From Syntrophobacteraceae bacterium (GTDB lineage Bacteria > Desulfobacterota > Syntrophobacteria > Syntrophobacterales > Syntrophobacteraceae): a stretch of DNA of 64,000 nt. A program made the translations under genes and the position numbers. Under the pieces are notes generated by a model. The model was not told the origin of the DNA. It searched no databases and saw only the letters and a program-made list of their open reading frames with translations. Within the stretch, counting starts at the first letter, position 1. Each line of letters starts with the position of its first letter. Shown one piece after another: positions 33,603-42,156 of the stretch. The stretch covers positions 62,001-126,000 of the forward strand of contig JALOPI010000003.1 of assembly GCA_025453975.1 (NCBI GenBank), in the 5' to 3' direction.

Positions 33603-34708
33603 TGTCGTTCAGCCTCTTCAAATAGAGCGCCCGCCCCGGGGAGCGGATGCAGCCGCTGGCACGAGCCCAGCTTCACCGTCAGCACCTCCAGTCCGCCGGC
33701 GGCCACCGCCTCCAGCCAGCGGTCGAAGCGGTCCAGCATCTCCCCCACATCCCGCGCTTCGGTGATCTGGCTCCTGAGCCTGGCCCCGTCGGGGCAGCCC
33801 CGGGAGTACCAGGAGAGGAGCTTTCGGAGATGGCCGGCCGGGCGGGGTGCCCCATCGAGGAAGCTTCCCACATGACCCCGGACCGTCCGCCGGAAGTCCC
33901 CCCAGTCGGGATGGCGGAAAAGCCCCCCGTCGGAGCCCCACTCATGGGCCAGCACCGTGAACAGCCACGGGTTCCCCAATGCGCCCCTTCCGATCATGAC
34001 TCCGTCGCAGCCCGTTTCCCGCAGCATGGCCCGCGCCGCAGCCACGCTGGTCACGTCACCGTTGCCGACAACCGGAACCGGAACTGCCTCCTTGATCCGG
34101 CGTATCCAGGCCCAGTCCGCCCGCCCGCTGTACTGCTGGACCGCTGTCCGGGCGTGCACGGCGATGGCATCGACCCCCGCCGAGGCAAGCCGCCTCGCCG
34201 TCTCCACGATGTGGATCGACCCACCGTCCCACCCCAGTCGAACCTTCACCGTAACGGGAATGCCGACCCCGCGCCTCACGGCCTCGACCAGCCGGACGAG
34301 CCGCGCGGGATCCCGAAGGAGAGCGGCTCCCGCACCCTGTCTGGCCACTTTCCTCACGGGACAGCCGGCATTGATGTCGATGAGGGCAGCCCCCCGATCC
34401 TCCAGCATGCGAGCCGCCTCGGCGGCGGCCTCCGGGTCGGCCCCGAACACCTGGACGGCCAGGGGCACCGAAAGGGCCGGCTCCTGGCGGGCGAGCTTCC
34501 AGGTCACCGGCATGCGCCGGCGAAGCCCTTCCACGCTGATCATCTCGGTGGTGACCATTCCGGCCCCGTGCTCCGCCACGACGCTCCGAAAGGGAGCATC
34601 CGTCACACCGGCCATGGGCGCCAGGATCAGGGGTGGATCCACCCGCACGGAGCCGATGACCAGGGCAGGGGGGCGCAATGGACTCAAAGGACTCAACGGA
34701 TCTGTCAT
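33599..34708 (-). CDS. dus: tRNA-dihydrouridine synthase (DusB-like)
   Basis: FMN-dependent reduction of uridine to dihydrouridine in tRNA. The TIM-barrel part shows PLILAPMAGVTDAPFRSVV, the catalytic Cys in DINAGCPVRKV, VTVKVRLGWD, AIAVHARTAVQQYSG, VVGNGDVTS and GVMIGRGALGNPWLF. The C-terminal helical domain follows. ATG 34708 has AGGATGGAG upstream and gives 369 residues; ATG 34717 is possible. A promoter lies at 34735-34763. The stop overlaps the start of the IspH-UbiA gene by four bases. Confidence 0.92.
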   Translation of the reverse strand: MTDPLSPLSPLRPPALVIGSVRVDPPLILAPMAGVTDAPFRSVVAEHGAGMVTTEMISVEGLRRRMPVTWKLARQEPALSVPLAVQVFGADPEAAAEAARMLEDRGAALIDINAGCPVRKVARQGAGAALLRDPARLVRLVEAVRRGVGIPVTVKVRLGWDGGSIHIVETARRLASAGVDAIAVHARTAVQQYSGRADWAWIRRIKEAVPVPVVGNGDVTSVAAARAMLRETGCDGVMIGRGALGNPWLFTVLAHEWGSDGGLFRHPDWGDFRRTVRGHVGSFLDGAPRPAGHLRKLLSWYSRGCPDGARLRSQITEARDVGEMLDRFDRWLEAVAAGGLEVLTVKLGSCQRLHPLPGAGALFEEAERQ

Positions 34709-34734
34709 GGGCTCCATCCTGTTCAAAGGCGCGA

Positions 34735-34763
34735 ATCGTAGCAACTTACACACGGCTTGACAA
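34735..34763 (-). promoter_or_regulatory. Sigma-70 promoter of dus and the IspH-UbiA gene
   Basis: TTGTCA (34758-34763) and TACGAT (34735-34740) on the minus strand are exactly 17 bases apart, 27 bases before ATG 34708. It faces away from the mqnB promoter at 34803. Confidence 0.55.
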
Positions 34764-34802
34764 CCACGCAGGCGCTCGGTTCCCCCGGCCGCGGCATCCC
34801 GT

Positions 34803-34831
34803 TTGACAGTTCCAGGACGCTTTGTTAGCCT
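34803..34831 (+). promoter_or_regulatory. Sigma-70 promoter of mqnB-mqnD
   Basis: A perfect TTGACA (34803-34808) and TAGCCT (34826-34831) lie 17 bases apart. The predicted leader to ATG 34945 is about 107 bases. The -10 box is only half consensus. Confidence 0.5.
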
Positions 34832-34944
34832 GTTTCCGGTGCGAGCAGACTTCACTCGATTTCTTCAAGCGGCTCCCGTGGTCCGAGGCTCGTGCGCCTC
34901 CTTCCCCGGCAAGGCCGCGATCCTTCAAGCCATGGACGGAGCAT

Positions 34945-35778
34945 ATGTCGGTCGATTGCGCGGTTGGTGTCGATGTGGCCATTTTGGGGGCCGTGAAGCC
35001 CGAGGTGGAGCCCCTGCTTCCACTTTTGAGCCAGGCGAGAGTGTTCAGCTTCCGGGGCGAGGTCCTCCATCTGGGAACGCACGAAGATCGCAGCGTTCTC
35101 ATCGGTACGACGGGCCTGGGCAAGGTCAACGCGGCCATCACGGCCGCCGCGATCCTCGAGACCTTTGGAGCCGGGGAGGTGTGGAACGTCGGGTGCGCCG
35201 GAGCCTATGAAAACGGCCCCCTGCGGATCGGGGACGTCCTCATCTCCCAGGAGGCGATCTGCGGAGACGAAGGGATCCTTTCGAGGAAGGGCATCGAGTC
35301 CCCGCGGACCATCGGGATCCCGCTCCTCACGCACCAGGGCCAGGCCCTCTATGAGACGTTCCCCATCGCGGCGGGCTCATGGGCTTACGATCGCGCTCTC
35401 CGCCTCACCCCTCCGGGCCTTTACCGCGTCGACGGCGGCAGGCTCCGGTTCCTCGGAAGCGGACTCGAGGACGGGGATGGGCATGGAGGAAACGGAGCGG
35501 AAGTCTTTCGGACCGTGCACGGGCCGAGTCTCACCATCAGCCTGGTGAGCGGCGACCGCAAGACCGCCGGCAAGCGTCGAGAGCGCTATGGAGGGCTCGC
35601 CGAAGACATGGAAGGGAGCGCCATCGCCCAGACCTGCCTGCGCTATGAAATCCCGTTTCTGGAGTGCCGCGCCATGAGCAACGTGGCCGGCAACCGCGAC
35701 CGGAGGGACTGGAAGCTGGAGCTGGCCTTCGAGCGTTGCTGCGCGGTCGTCCGGCACTGGCTCGAAGGCGGCCGATGA
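34945..35778 (+). CDS. mqnB: Futalosine hydrolase
   Basis: Releases hypoxanthine from futalosine in the futalosine route to menaquinone. The 277-residue protein has the nucleoside phosphorylase/hydrolase fold: VAILGAVKPEVEPLLPLL, TGLGKVNAAITAAAILE, VWNVGCAGAYENGPLRIGDV and the signature YGGLAEDMEGSAIAQTCLR with the active-site Glu pair. ATG 34945 has GGAG upstream; the open frame reaches back to 34822 without similarity. mqnD follows 51 bases later, supporting this over a plain MTA/SAH nucleosidase. Confidence 0.9.
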   Translation: MSVDCAVGVDVAILGAVKPEVEPLLPLLSQARVFSFRGEVLHLGTHEDRSVLIGTTGLGKVNAAITAAAILETFGAGEVWNVGCAGAYENGPLRIGDVLISQEAICGDEGILSRKGIESPRTIGIPLLTHQGQALYETFPIAAGSWAYDRALRLTPPGLYRVDGGRLRFLGSGLEDGDGHGGNGAEVFRTVHGPSLTISLVSGDRKTAGKRRERYGGLAEDMEGSAIAQTCLRYEIPFLECRAMSNVAGNRDRRDWKLELAFERCCAVVRHWLEGGR

Positions 35779-35829
35779 GCCCGGCCCGGTCATGATCGAC
35801 CCCGGCGCCGCCCCAAGGAGTGGAGAGCC

Positions 35830-36669
35830 ATGAGCCCAGTTTTGACCCTCGGCTACTCGCCTTGTCCCAACGACACCTTCATTTTCCGCGGGCTGGCGTC
35901 GGGCCGGGTGAGCACGGATCCATACCGTCTGGACATCACCCTCGCCGACGTGGAGTGGCTCAATCGGCAGGCCACCGCCGGTGCCCTGGACATCACCAAG
36001 GTCTCCATCTACGCCATGCTCCATCTGCTGGAAACCTACTGGCTCATCGGATCGGGTGGCGCCATCGGCCGCGGCTGCGGCCCCCTCGTGGTCGCACGAG
36101 AGCCCCTCTCCCCCCAGGATCTCCTCACCCGGTCCGTGGCCATACCGGGGCGCATGACCACAGCCAACCTTCTGCTCCAGCTTTCGGGATTCCACCGGGG
36201 ACCACTGCGCGAGATGGTCTTCGACCAGGTCATGCCGGCCGTGGTCCGAGGGGATGTGGACGCGGGCGTGATCATCCACGAGGGACGCTTCACCTATGCC
36301 GCACACGGACTGATGAAAGTCCTGGACCTGGGGGCCTGGTGGGAGCGCCAGACCGGCCTGCCCCTTCCCCTGGGCGGAATCGCCGTCAAGCGAGAACTGG
36401 GGGCCAGGGTCGCATTCTTCATCGAGGAAAGGATCCGCGAAAGCCTTTTTTTCGCCCGGACCCACCAGGAGGAAGTGTGGCCCTATGTGCATGAGCACGC
36501 GCGGGAGATGGCACCCATCGTCATCCGCAAGCACATCGAAATGTTCGTGAATGATTACAGCGACGAGGCGGGAGAGGAGGGTCAAGGCGCCGTGCGCGCG
36601 CTGCTGCGGGCGGCCGCCCGCCAGCAGAATCGCCCGATGCCCGACCTGCCCCTGTTCTGGAATGAATGA
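35830..36669 (+). CDS. mqnD: 1,4-dihydroxy-6-naphthoate synthase
   Basis: Converts cyclic de-hypoxanthine futalosine to 1,4-dihydroxy-6-naphthoate in menaquinone synthesis. The 279-residue protein has the periplasmic-binding-protein-like fold and the signatures LGYSPCPNDTFIF near the N-terminus, DVEWLNRQATAGALDITKVS, and VIIHEGRFTYAAHGL. A strong CAAGGAG ribosome site precedes the ATG. It forms an operon with mqnB and probably the unknown gene at 36700. Confidence 0.95.
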   Translation: MSPVLTLGYSPCPNDTFIFRGLASGRVSTDPYRLDITLADVEWLNRQATAGALDITKVSIYAMLHLLETYWLIGSGGAIGRGCGPLVVAREPLSPQDLLTRSVAIPGRMTTANLLLQLSGFHRGPLREMVFDQVMPAVVRGDVDAGVIIHEGRFTYAAHGLMKVLDLGAWWERQTGLPLPLGGIAVKRELGARVAFFIEERIRESLFFARTHQEEVWPYVHEHAREMAPIVIRKHIEMFVNDYSDEAGEEGQGAVRALLRAAARQQNRPMPDLPLFWNE

Positions 36670-36699
36670 CCCCCTATTCCTTCATCGAGGTTGAATGCC

Positions 36700-37827
36700 A
36701 TGGCACCCACTGATCGGCTCTATATGCTGTTCCCCTACCAGATCCTCCCGGATCGGGACCTGCGGCACCTGGCTCTCTTCGCGCCCGTGACTCACCGGCT
36801 CCAGGTCCTCGAGCCCGTGCCGATCCCCCCCTGGGGTCCATCCCATTTCGAGACGCTCTGCCCTGAGCTGAGCGAAGAGGCGGCGGAGCAGCTCCGCGGG
36901 GCCCGGGCCGGCTTCCGGGAATTCGCCGCCGTGCACCAGGACCATTGCCTGGCGGCCTCCTATGCCTCGGAGACCCTCCTGCGGCAGAGCTGGGAGAGCC
37001 GATTCGACATTCAGGCCTCGCTGCGGGGTGGTGATGCCCAGTCACCGGACCCGGGGAATCGGGCGATTCTCGAAGCGGCACTGTTTCTCGAGATGGCTGC
37101 GGAATTCGACCTGCGGCAGGCTGAGCTCGAGGCGGATCTGACCCGGGCCGCGCACCTCGAAACAGAGTTTCGCGAGATTCTGGGGATCGATGAAGAAGGG
37201 GCTCTGGAGGACACCCTGGAGACATTGTCACCCACCCTGGCCGCCAGCCGGGCTCACCTGTCCTTCATGCTGCCCCGGCGTATCGCCAGCTGGCTGCGCG
37301 TGCTCTCGATATCGCCGGCGGCCGTCTCCTCCCTCGTCCTGGTGACGGTAAGCCAGGAGGTCGTGGACGAGATCCTGGACAGGGTCGAAGCCCTCACCCG
37401 GCACCGGCCCTCCCGGCCCGTAGCCTCCCAGAGGGTGTTGGCCACCCTCCCGGGTCTCCCCAGCTTGCCGTCCGAGGATTTCGAGGCCAGGCTCGGCGCG
37501 GTCGGGGCAGCGCCCGAGCATGAGGAGTATCGGCGAGCCCTCGAATCCCTGATGGTAGCCCCCGAAAACCCTGAGCGGCAGGAAGCCCTCGGCTCGGCCT
37601 CGGCGGATCTGGCTGAAGCGATGGAGAACGTCTTCGGATCGCCTGCCCTGGCAAGCCCCGTCACCCAGCTCGCCCTCACCGTCTTTTCGGACCTCTCACT
37701 GGCCGACCTGGCCCTCGCCATGGATCCCGGCGGCAGCCCGCCCCCAGCCCGATGGGCCGAAACGCCGGCTCCGCCGATCCTGTGCCTGACGGAGCTGCCC
37801 GAGCTTCCCCTCTCCGACGGGGATTGA
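36700..37827 (+). CDS. Hypothetical protein downstream of mqnD
   Basis: A 375-residue, acidic, mostly helical protein that I do not recognise. It begins MAPTDRLYMLFPYQILPDRD, has no signal peptide, no convincing membrane segment and only two cysteines of note (FETLCPEL, QDHCLAASY). The middle third is Glu/Leu-rich helix (AALFLEMAAEFDLRQAEL). The C-terminus is Pro-rich (ILCLTELPELPLSDGD). GAGG nine bases before ATG 36700 decides the start. It follows mqnD by 30 bases. A role near quinone synthesis is only suggested by position. Confidence 0.75.
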   Translation: MAPTDRLYMLFPYQILPDRDLRHLALFAPVTHRLQVLEPVPIPPWGPSHFETLCPELSEEAAEQLRGARAGFREFAAVHQDHCLAASYASETLLRQSWESRFDIQASLRGGDAQSPDPGNRAILEAALFLEMAAEFDLRQAELEADLTRAAHLETEFREILGIDEEGALEDTLETLSPTLAASRAHLSFMLPRRIASWLRVLSISPAAVSSLVLVTVSQEVVDEILDRVEALTRHRPSRPVASQRVLATLPGLPSLPSEDFEARLGAVGAAPEHEEYRRALESLMVAPENPERQEALGSASADLAEAMENVFGSPALASPVTQLALTVFSDLSLADLALAMDPGGSPPPARWAETPAPPILCLTELPELPLSDGD

Positions 37828-37959
37828 GCCGATTCCCGCGCCATTCCACGTCCGGGATCGGGCCGGCCCTCATCGGCGAAGGCTTCACACAGGAAGCTGC
37901 CCGTTTTCACGTCGGCATGACGGATGAGAATCCAGGCATCTGATTGGGCGGATGTGCGC

Positions 37960-39675
37960 TCAGAGCCTGCCCGACCTGATGATGGAAACGATGAGCCAGA
38001 GCCCGAGGAGCGTCGCGATGACGTAGCCGGTCACTCCCAGAATGGACGTGAGCGACAGGGTCTGGAGTCCCAAAAAGCCCACCGTGATCTCCAGGACTTT
38101 CTGATCTGAGTTCAAGACCATGGCCGCCGCCAGGATCGAGGCGGCGATGACCATGCCCACCGTGAGCCGGTTCACTCCCCTTTCCAGCTGCCGGTCCAGG
38201 GGCTCGAGCCCCGTGTGCCGAAGCTCCACCCGCTGGGTCCCCCTGGCTGTCTGCCTCAGAATGTCCGTGATGTATTTGGGCAGGGCCTTGAGCTGCATGG
38301 CCGTGGCCCGGCTGTCGCGCCCCAGGTTCTTGAAGAGGCTCCTGGCGTCGTACCCCCGCTGGAGGAGCCTTTTGGCATAAGGCTTCGTCACCTCGAGGAT
38401 GCTGGCGTCGCTTCCCAGGATCTTCCCCAGGGCCTCGGTCTGGATGAAGGTCTTGAGGAGCAGGAGCAGGTTCCGGGGGAGCCGCACATGGTACTTCAGC
38501 ACCAGCACCATCAGCTGGTCGTAGACGTCCTTGACGGAGATATTCCGGAGAGATCGCCCATAGAACGGCTCGCTCATGTCCTTCAGGTCGATGCGGAAGG
38601 CCGGGAGGTCCATGCTGTCCCCATCGATGAGACCCGCATCCATGAGGGCATCCATGACCATGTCGTAGTCGTGCTCGGCATACCCCAGGAAGAGGTTGGC
38701 GATCTGGCGCATGGTCTCCTCGTCCAGGTACCCGATGATGCCGAAGTCCACCAGGCTGACGCGCCCGTCACGCATGACGATGGTGTTGCCGGGGTGGGGG
38801 TCGGCATGGAAGTATCCAAACTCCATGAGCTGCCTGGAAAACGACCGGAGACCGATCATGGCCACTTCCCTGGGATCGAGCCCCGCCGCCCTGATTTCTT
38901 CCACTTGGTCCATCTTGATGCCGTCGATGTGCTCCATGACCAGGACGGACCGGGTTGTGCTCTCCCAGTGGACATGGGGGATGTGGATCTCCTCCACATC
39001 CTTGAAGTTGAGGGCGAATTTTTCCATGTTTCCCGCTTCGATGAGCATGTCCAGCTCGCGGAAAATGATGCGCTCGAACTCCTTCACGAGGTTCACGGCC
39101 CCCAGCACGCGCCCCAGCTCGAAGGCGTTCTCCATGCGCTCGGCCAGGGCGTACATGAGTCGAATGTCCTGGCGGATCTTCTTTTCGATTCCCGGGCGGA
39201 TGACCTTCACGGCCACGGCCTCGCCGGAAAAGAGCCTCGCCCGGTGCACCTGTCCCACGGAAGCGGCCGCCAGGCAGTCCTCGTCGAACGCTGCGAACAC
39301 CTCCCCCAGGGGCTTCCCAAGCTCGCCTTCGATGACGGGCCTCACCTCCTGGAAAGGAATGGGGGGTACCCGGTCCTGGAGCTTCTTGAGCTCCTCGATG
39401 TGCTCGGCGGGGAAGAGATCCCCACGGGTGCTCATGAGCTGCCCCAGCTTCACGAAGCTCGGCCCCAGCTCCTCCAGCACCAGCCGGATGCGGCGCGGGG
39501 AGGGGAAGGTGGCCCGCAGGGTCGGGTCGTCCTCGGATTCCGTGGATGCACGCCCGCCCGGTCGCCCGAAGAGCCGCTCGGCCACATCGCCCAGTCCGTG
39601 CTTGAGCAGAATTCGCGTGATCGTACCGAATCTCCGGACGCCCCGGATGCCTGAAAAGCCTCGCGACCATGCCAT
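37960..39675 (-). CDS. ABC1/UbiB-family atypical kinase-like protein
   Basis: A 571-residue member of the UbiB family, which supports quinone/isoprenoid lipid metabolism at the membrane. Signatures: the KxGQ motif in PSFVKLGQLMSTRGDLFP, the Ala-rich loop AAASVGQVHRARL, the Lys in VAVKVIRPG, FHADPHPGNTIV and SLVDFGIIG. Two hydrophobic helices end the protein (LTVGMVIAASILAAAMVL, LGVTGYVIATLLGLWLIVSII). GGGAG precedes ATG 39675. It is five bases after the ABC permease stop, so it is the third gene of an ABC ATPase-permease-UbiB operon. Confidence 0.92.
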   Translation of the reverse strand: MAWSRGFSGIRGVRRFGTITRILLKHGLGDVAERLFGRPGGRASTESEDDPTLRATFPSPRRIRLVLEELGPSFVKLGQLMSTRGDLFPAEHIEELKKLQDRVPPIPFQEVRPVIEGELGKPLGEVFAAFDEDCLAAASVGQVHRARLFSGEAVAVKVIRPGIEKKIRQDIRLMYALAERMENAFELGRVLGAVNLVKEFERIIFRELDMLIEAGNMEKFALNFKDVEEIHIPHVHWESTTRSVLVMEHIDGIKMDQVEEIRAAGLDPREVAMIGLRSFSRQLMEFGYFHADPHPGNTIVMRDGRVSLVDFGIIGYLDEETMRQIANLFLGYAEHDYDMVMDALMDAGLIDGDSMDLPAFRIDLKDMSEPFYGRSLRNISVKDVYDQLMVLVLKYHVRLPRNLLLLLKTFIQTEALGKILGSDASILEVTKPYAKRLLQRGYDARSLFKNLGRDSRATAMQLKALPKYITDILRQTARGTQRVELRHTGLEPLDRQLERGVNRLTVGMVIAASILAAAMVLNSDQKVLEITVGFLGLQTLSLTSILGVTGYVIATLLGLWLIVSIIRSGRL

Positions 39676-39680
39676 GGCAG

Positions 39681-40415
39681 CTACTCCCTGGCCTTGTTCA
39701 CGCAGAAGAACGCGGCCACGAAGAAAACGAGGCCGATCCCCGCCAGCAGCAGATAGGAAAAGGGATCCGGGGGCTCGCCGAAGGACGCCCCCCGGATGGC
39801 ATGGGCCGCATGGGTGAGGGGCAGGAACTTGAGCAGGGACTGCACCCAGCCGGGCATGCGATCCACCGGGAAGAAGGTTCCCCCCAGGAACGCCATGGGG
39901 GTGATGACGAAATTGGTGAGGAGCGCCTGGTCCGCGTGGGATTTCACCATCATGGCCAGGCAGACCGCCAGGGAAGAGAAGAGAAATCCATTGAGCACAA
40001 CAGCCAGCCAGAAGAAAAGATCGTAAGAGAGGAGGACCCCGAATGCGGCGCCGATGACCAGGATGACGGTGACGGAAAGCAGCGTTCGGGTGATGCCCGC
40101 CAGGATCTCGCCCGTCACGTAGGCCCGGTTCCGGATGGGAGCAGCCTGAAATTCCTCGAAAATCCGCCAGTAGAACCGGGCGATGTTGATCTCGCTGGCG
40201 ATGGCGAACGCCTGGGTCATGCTGTTCATGGCCACCAGGCCCGGGATGAGAAATTCGATGTAGGGGCGCCCGCCCACGGTCACATCCTTTCCCATGCCGT
40301 AGCCGAAGGCCAGGATGTAGAGGAGGGGAGCCACGGACATGGAGGCCAGCTGCCTCAGGAGCTTCTTTCTGAGGATCAGAAGCTCCCGGTAGTAGATGGC
40401 GAAACAGCCCCTCAT
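39681..40415 (-). CDS. ABC-2 type transporter permease
   Basis: A 244-residue polytopic permease with about six membrane helices (LASMSVAPLLYILAFGYGMG, TRTLLSVTVILVIGAAFGVL, FFWLAVVLNGFLFSSLAVCL, LLLAGIGLVFFVAAFFC). The ABC-2 motif region ITPMAFLGGTFFPVDRMPGW is clear. It pairs with the ATPase 16 bases upstream. The family exports lipids, polysaccharides or drugs; substrate unknown. Linkage with UbiB hints at lipid cargo. Confidence 0.9.
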   Translation of the reverse strand: MRGCFAIYYRELLILRKKLLRQLASMSVAPLLYILAFGYGMGKDVTVGGRPYIEFLIPGLVAMNSMTQAFAIASEINIARFYWRIFEEFQAAPIRNRAYVTGEILAGITRTLLSVTVILVIGAAFGVLLSYDLFFWLAVVLNGFLFSSLAVCLAMMVKSHADQALLTNFVITPMAFLGGTFFPVDRMPGWVQSLLKFLPLTHAAHAIRGASFGEPPDPFSYLLLAGIGLVFFVAAFFCVNKARE

Positions 40416-40431
40416 GCGCCGCCCCTCCGCC

Positions 40432-41271
40432 TCACTGCCGCACCCGCTTGCCCGTCAGGGCGATGAAAACATCCTCCAGATTGACGCGCCGGAGCGAAAA
40501 GCTGCCCTGCTGCCGCTCGACGTGTTCGTTGGCTTCGTCACGGCCCTGGAAATAGCGTGTTTCCATCTCCCCATTGACGATCTCGTCCAGGGCCCAGACC
40601 CCCAGGCCTGCCATGAGGCTCTGGGGGGAGTCCACCGCCACGATGCTCCCTTCGTGAAGAAACGCCACCCGCTCCGCCAGGAATTCCGCCTCCTCGATGT
40701 AGTGCGTCGTCAGGAAGATGGTGGCGCCCTCCTGCTGGATGCGCTTGACGAGGGACCAGATCCTTCGGCGGATGGCCGGATCCAGCCCCACGGTGGGCTC
40801 GTCCAGGAAGAGAATCCTGGGCTGGTGCATGAGGGCGCGGGCCACCATGACCCGCCGCTTCAACCCACCCGAGAGAGTCTTGACCGGGCTGTTCCGGCGG
40901 TCGGCGATCTCCACATAGGCCAGGAGCTCGTCGATGCGCTCCCGCCGCTGCCGGCGGCTCATCTGGAACAGGCGGCCGTGGATGTCCAGGTTCTCATCAA
41001 CCGTCAGCTCGTGATCGAGGTTCAGGGTCTGGGGGACCAGGCCGCACTGCCGCTTGGCCTGAAGCGTCTCCCTTTCGATGTGATAGCCGTGGAGGTAGGC
41101 ATCTCCGGAGGCCGCTCGAGCCAGTCCCGTGAGGATCCGAATGGTCGTGGTCTTTCCGGAGCCGTTGGGCCCGAGATAGGCGAAAAGCTCCCCCTCGCCC
41201 ACCTCGAGGTTGACCCCCTTCAGGGCCTGGACCGATTTGTAGTGCTTCTTGAGATTCTCGATTCGGATCAC
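40432..41271 (-). CDS. ABC transporter ATP-binding protein (ABC-2 exporter)
   Basis: A 279-residue ATPase: Walker A in YLGPNGSGKTTTIRILTG, Q-loop (QCGLVPQTLNL), signature TLSGGLKRRVMVARAL, Walker B RILFLDEPTVGLD, and the switch His in IFLTTHYIEEAE. The C-terminal 60 residues are typical of ABC-2 exporters of the drug/nodulation type. It starts the ABC-permease-UbiB operon; 309 bases separate it from the divergent DtxR-type gene. Confidence 0.95.
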   Translation of the reverse strand: MIRIENLKKHYKSVQALKGVNLEVGEGELFAYLGPNGSGKTTTIRILTGLARAASGDAYLHGYHIERETLQAKRQCGLVPQTLNLDHELTVDENLDIHGRLFQMSRRQRRERIDELLAYVEIADRRNSPVKTLSGGLKRRVMVARALMHQPRILFLDEPTVGLDPAIRRRIWSLVKRIQQEGATIFLTTHYIEEAEFLAERVAFLHEGSIVAVDSPQSLMAGLGVWALDEIVNGEMETRYFQGRDEANEHVERQQGSFSLRRVNLEDVFIALTGKRVRQ

Positions 41272-41491
41272 GGCGCCATTCGAGGATTGATGAGCATGAG
41301 GTCGGAAGCTCCGTCGTAAAAGGTGGCCGCGCCAAGGCTTCCGTCAGGGGAATGACGGCCCGCCATGCGCTCGGGGCACTTTCCCCCCTGGGATGACTCC
41401 TGTCAAGGCCTTTTGCAGATGCTTCCCCCGCGCGTCCAGCCGGGACATCCACCCCGTGGCACCGTCCCGCGGGAGGATGCAAACCTCGGCC
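41272..41491. other. Gene-free part of the ABC ATPase / DtxR divergent region
   Basis: The full gap 41272-41580 is 309 bases. Outside the repeat and promoter at 41492-41547 I see no gene, RNA or clear terminator. Start signals for the ABC operon must lie here on the minus strand but I cannot point to a convincing one. Confidence 0.4.
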
Positions 41492-41547
41492 AGTGCCCAC
41501 TCGAGTGCCCACTCGAGCTTGACGATGGGGGGCGAAACAGATAATGT
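41492..41547 (+). promoter_or_regulatory. Promoter of the DtxR-type regulator with tandem 12-base repeat
   Basis: AGTGCCCACTCG occurs twice in tandem (41492-41503, 41504-41515) and creates two CTCGAG palindromes (41500-41505, 41512-41517). Directly after it come TTGACG (41519-41524) and TAATGT (41542-41547), 17 bases apart. A repeat touching the -35 box suggests an operator, perhaps for autoregulation. It does not resemble the DtxR box I know. Confidence 0.5.
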
Positions 41548-41580
41548 GAACAGACTCTCAATGAATGAAAGGTGGCCGCC

Positions 41581-42114
41581 ATGGCATCGGATCCAACGGA
41601 AGGCCTTTCCGCCAGCCTGGAAGACTATCTGGAGGTGATCCATCATCTGGAGCAGTCCCAGCGGGTCGCCCGCGCCAAGGACATCGCCGACCAGATGAAT
41701 GTCCAGCGTGCCTCGGTCACCGGGGCGCTCAAGGCCCTGGCATCCAGGGGGCTCATCAACTACAGCCCTTACAGCTACGTCACCCTGACGCCCGAGGGCC
41801 GGCGCATCGCCCAGGACATCATCCACCGCCACGACACCCTCAAGGAATTCTTCATGACCACCCTCCAGCTGGACCCGGAGCAGGCCGAGGCCAATGCGTG
41901 CCGCATCGAGCATGCCATCGACCCCGTGGCCATCGACCGCCTGGTCCATTTCCTGGAGTTCATGCAGATCTGCCCCCGGACGGGCCTGGGCTGGTACGAC
42001 GGATTCGCCCGCTTCTGTGCCCGGGGCGTCCAGTCCTCGGACTGCATGAGCTGCATCAAGGAATGCCTGGAGCGGGTCGATGCGGGCGGGTCGGACGGTC
42101 AGGCCTGCTGCTGA
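41581..42114 (+). CDS. DtxR/IdeR-family metal-dependent transcriptional regulator
   Basis: A 177-residue regulator. The N-terminal winged helix begins LSASLEDYLEVIHHLEQSQR and contains ASVTGALKALASRGLINYS. The dimerisation/metal domain has ANACRIEHAIDP: its C-x2-E-H arrangement matches the DtxR/IdeR iron site, whereas MntR has Glu at the Cys position, so iron sensing is more likely than manganese. No SH3-like domain follows. Instead the last 45 residues are Cys-rich (CPRTG, ARFCARG, CMSCIKEC, ACC). AAAGGTGG precedes ATG 41581. Confidence 0.88.
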   Translation: MASDPTEGLSASLEDYLEVIHHLEQSQRVARAKDIADQMNVQRASVTGALKALASRGLINYSPYSYVTLTPEGRRIAQDIIHRHDTLKEFFMTTLQLDPEQAEANACRIEHAIDPVAIDRLVHFLEFMQICPRTGLGWYDGFARFCARGVQSSDCMSCIKECLERVDAGGSDGQACC

Positions 42115-42156
42115 GGATTCTTCCCGACTCCCCCTTTGAGCACGGCCTTCCCCGCT

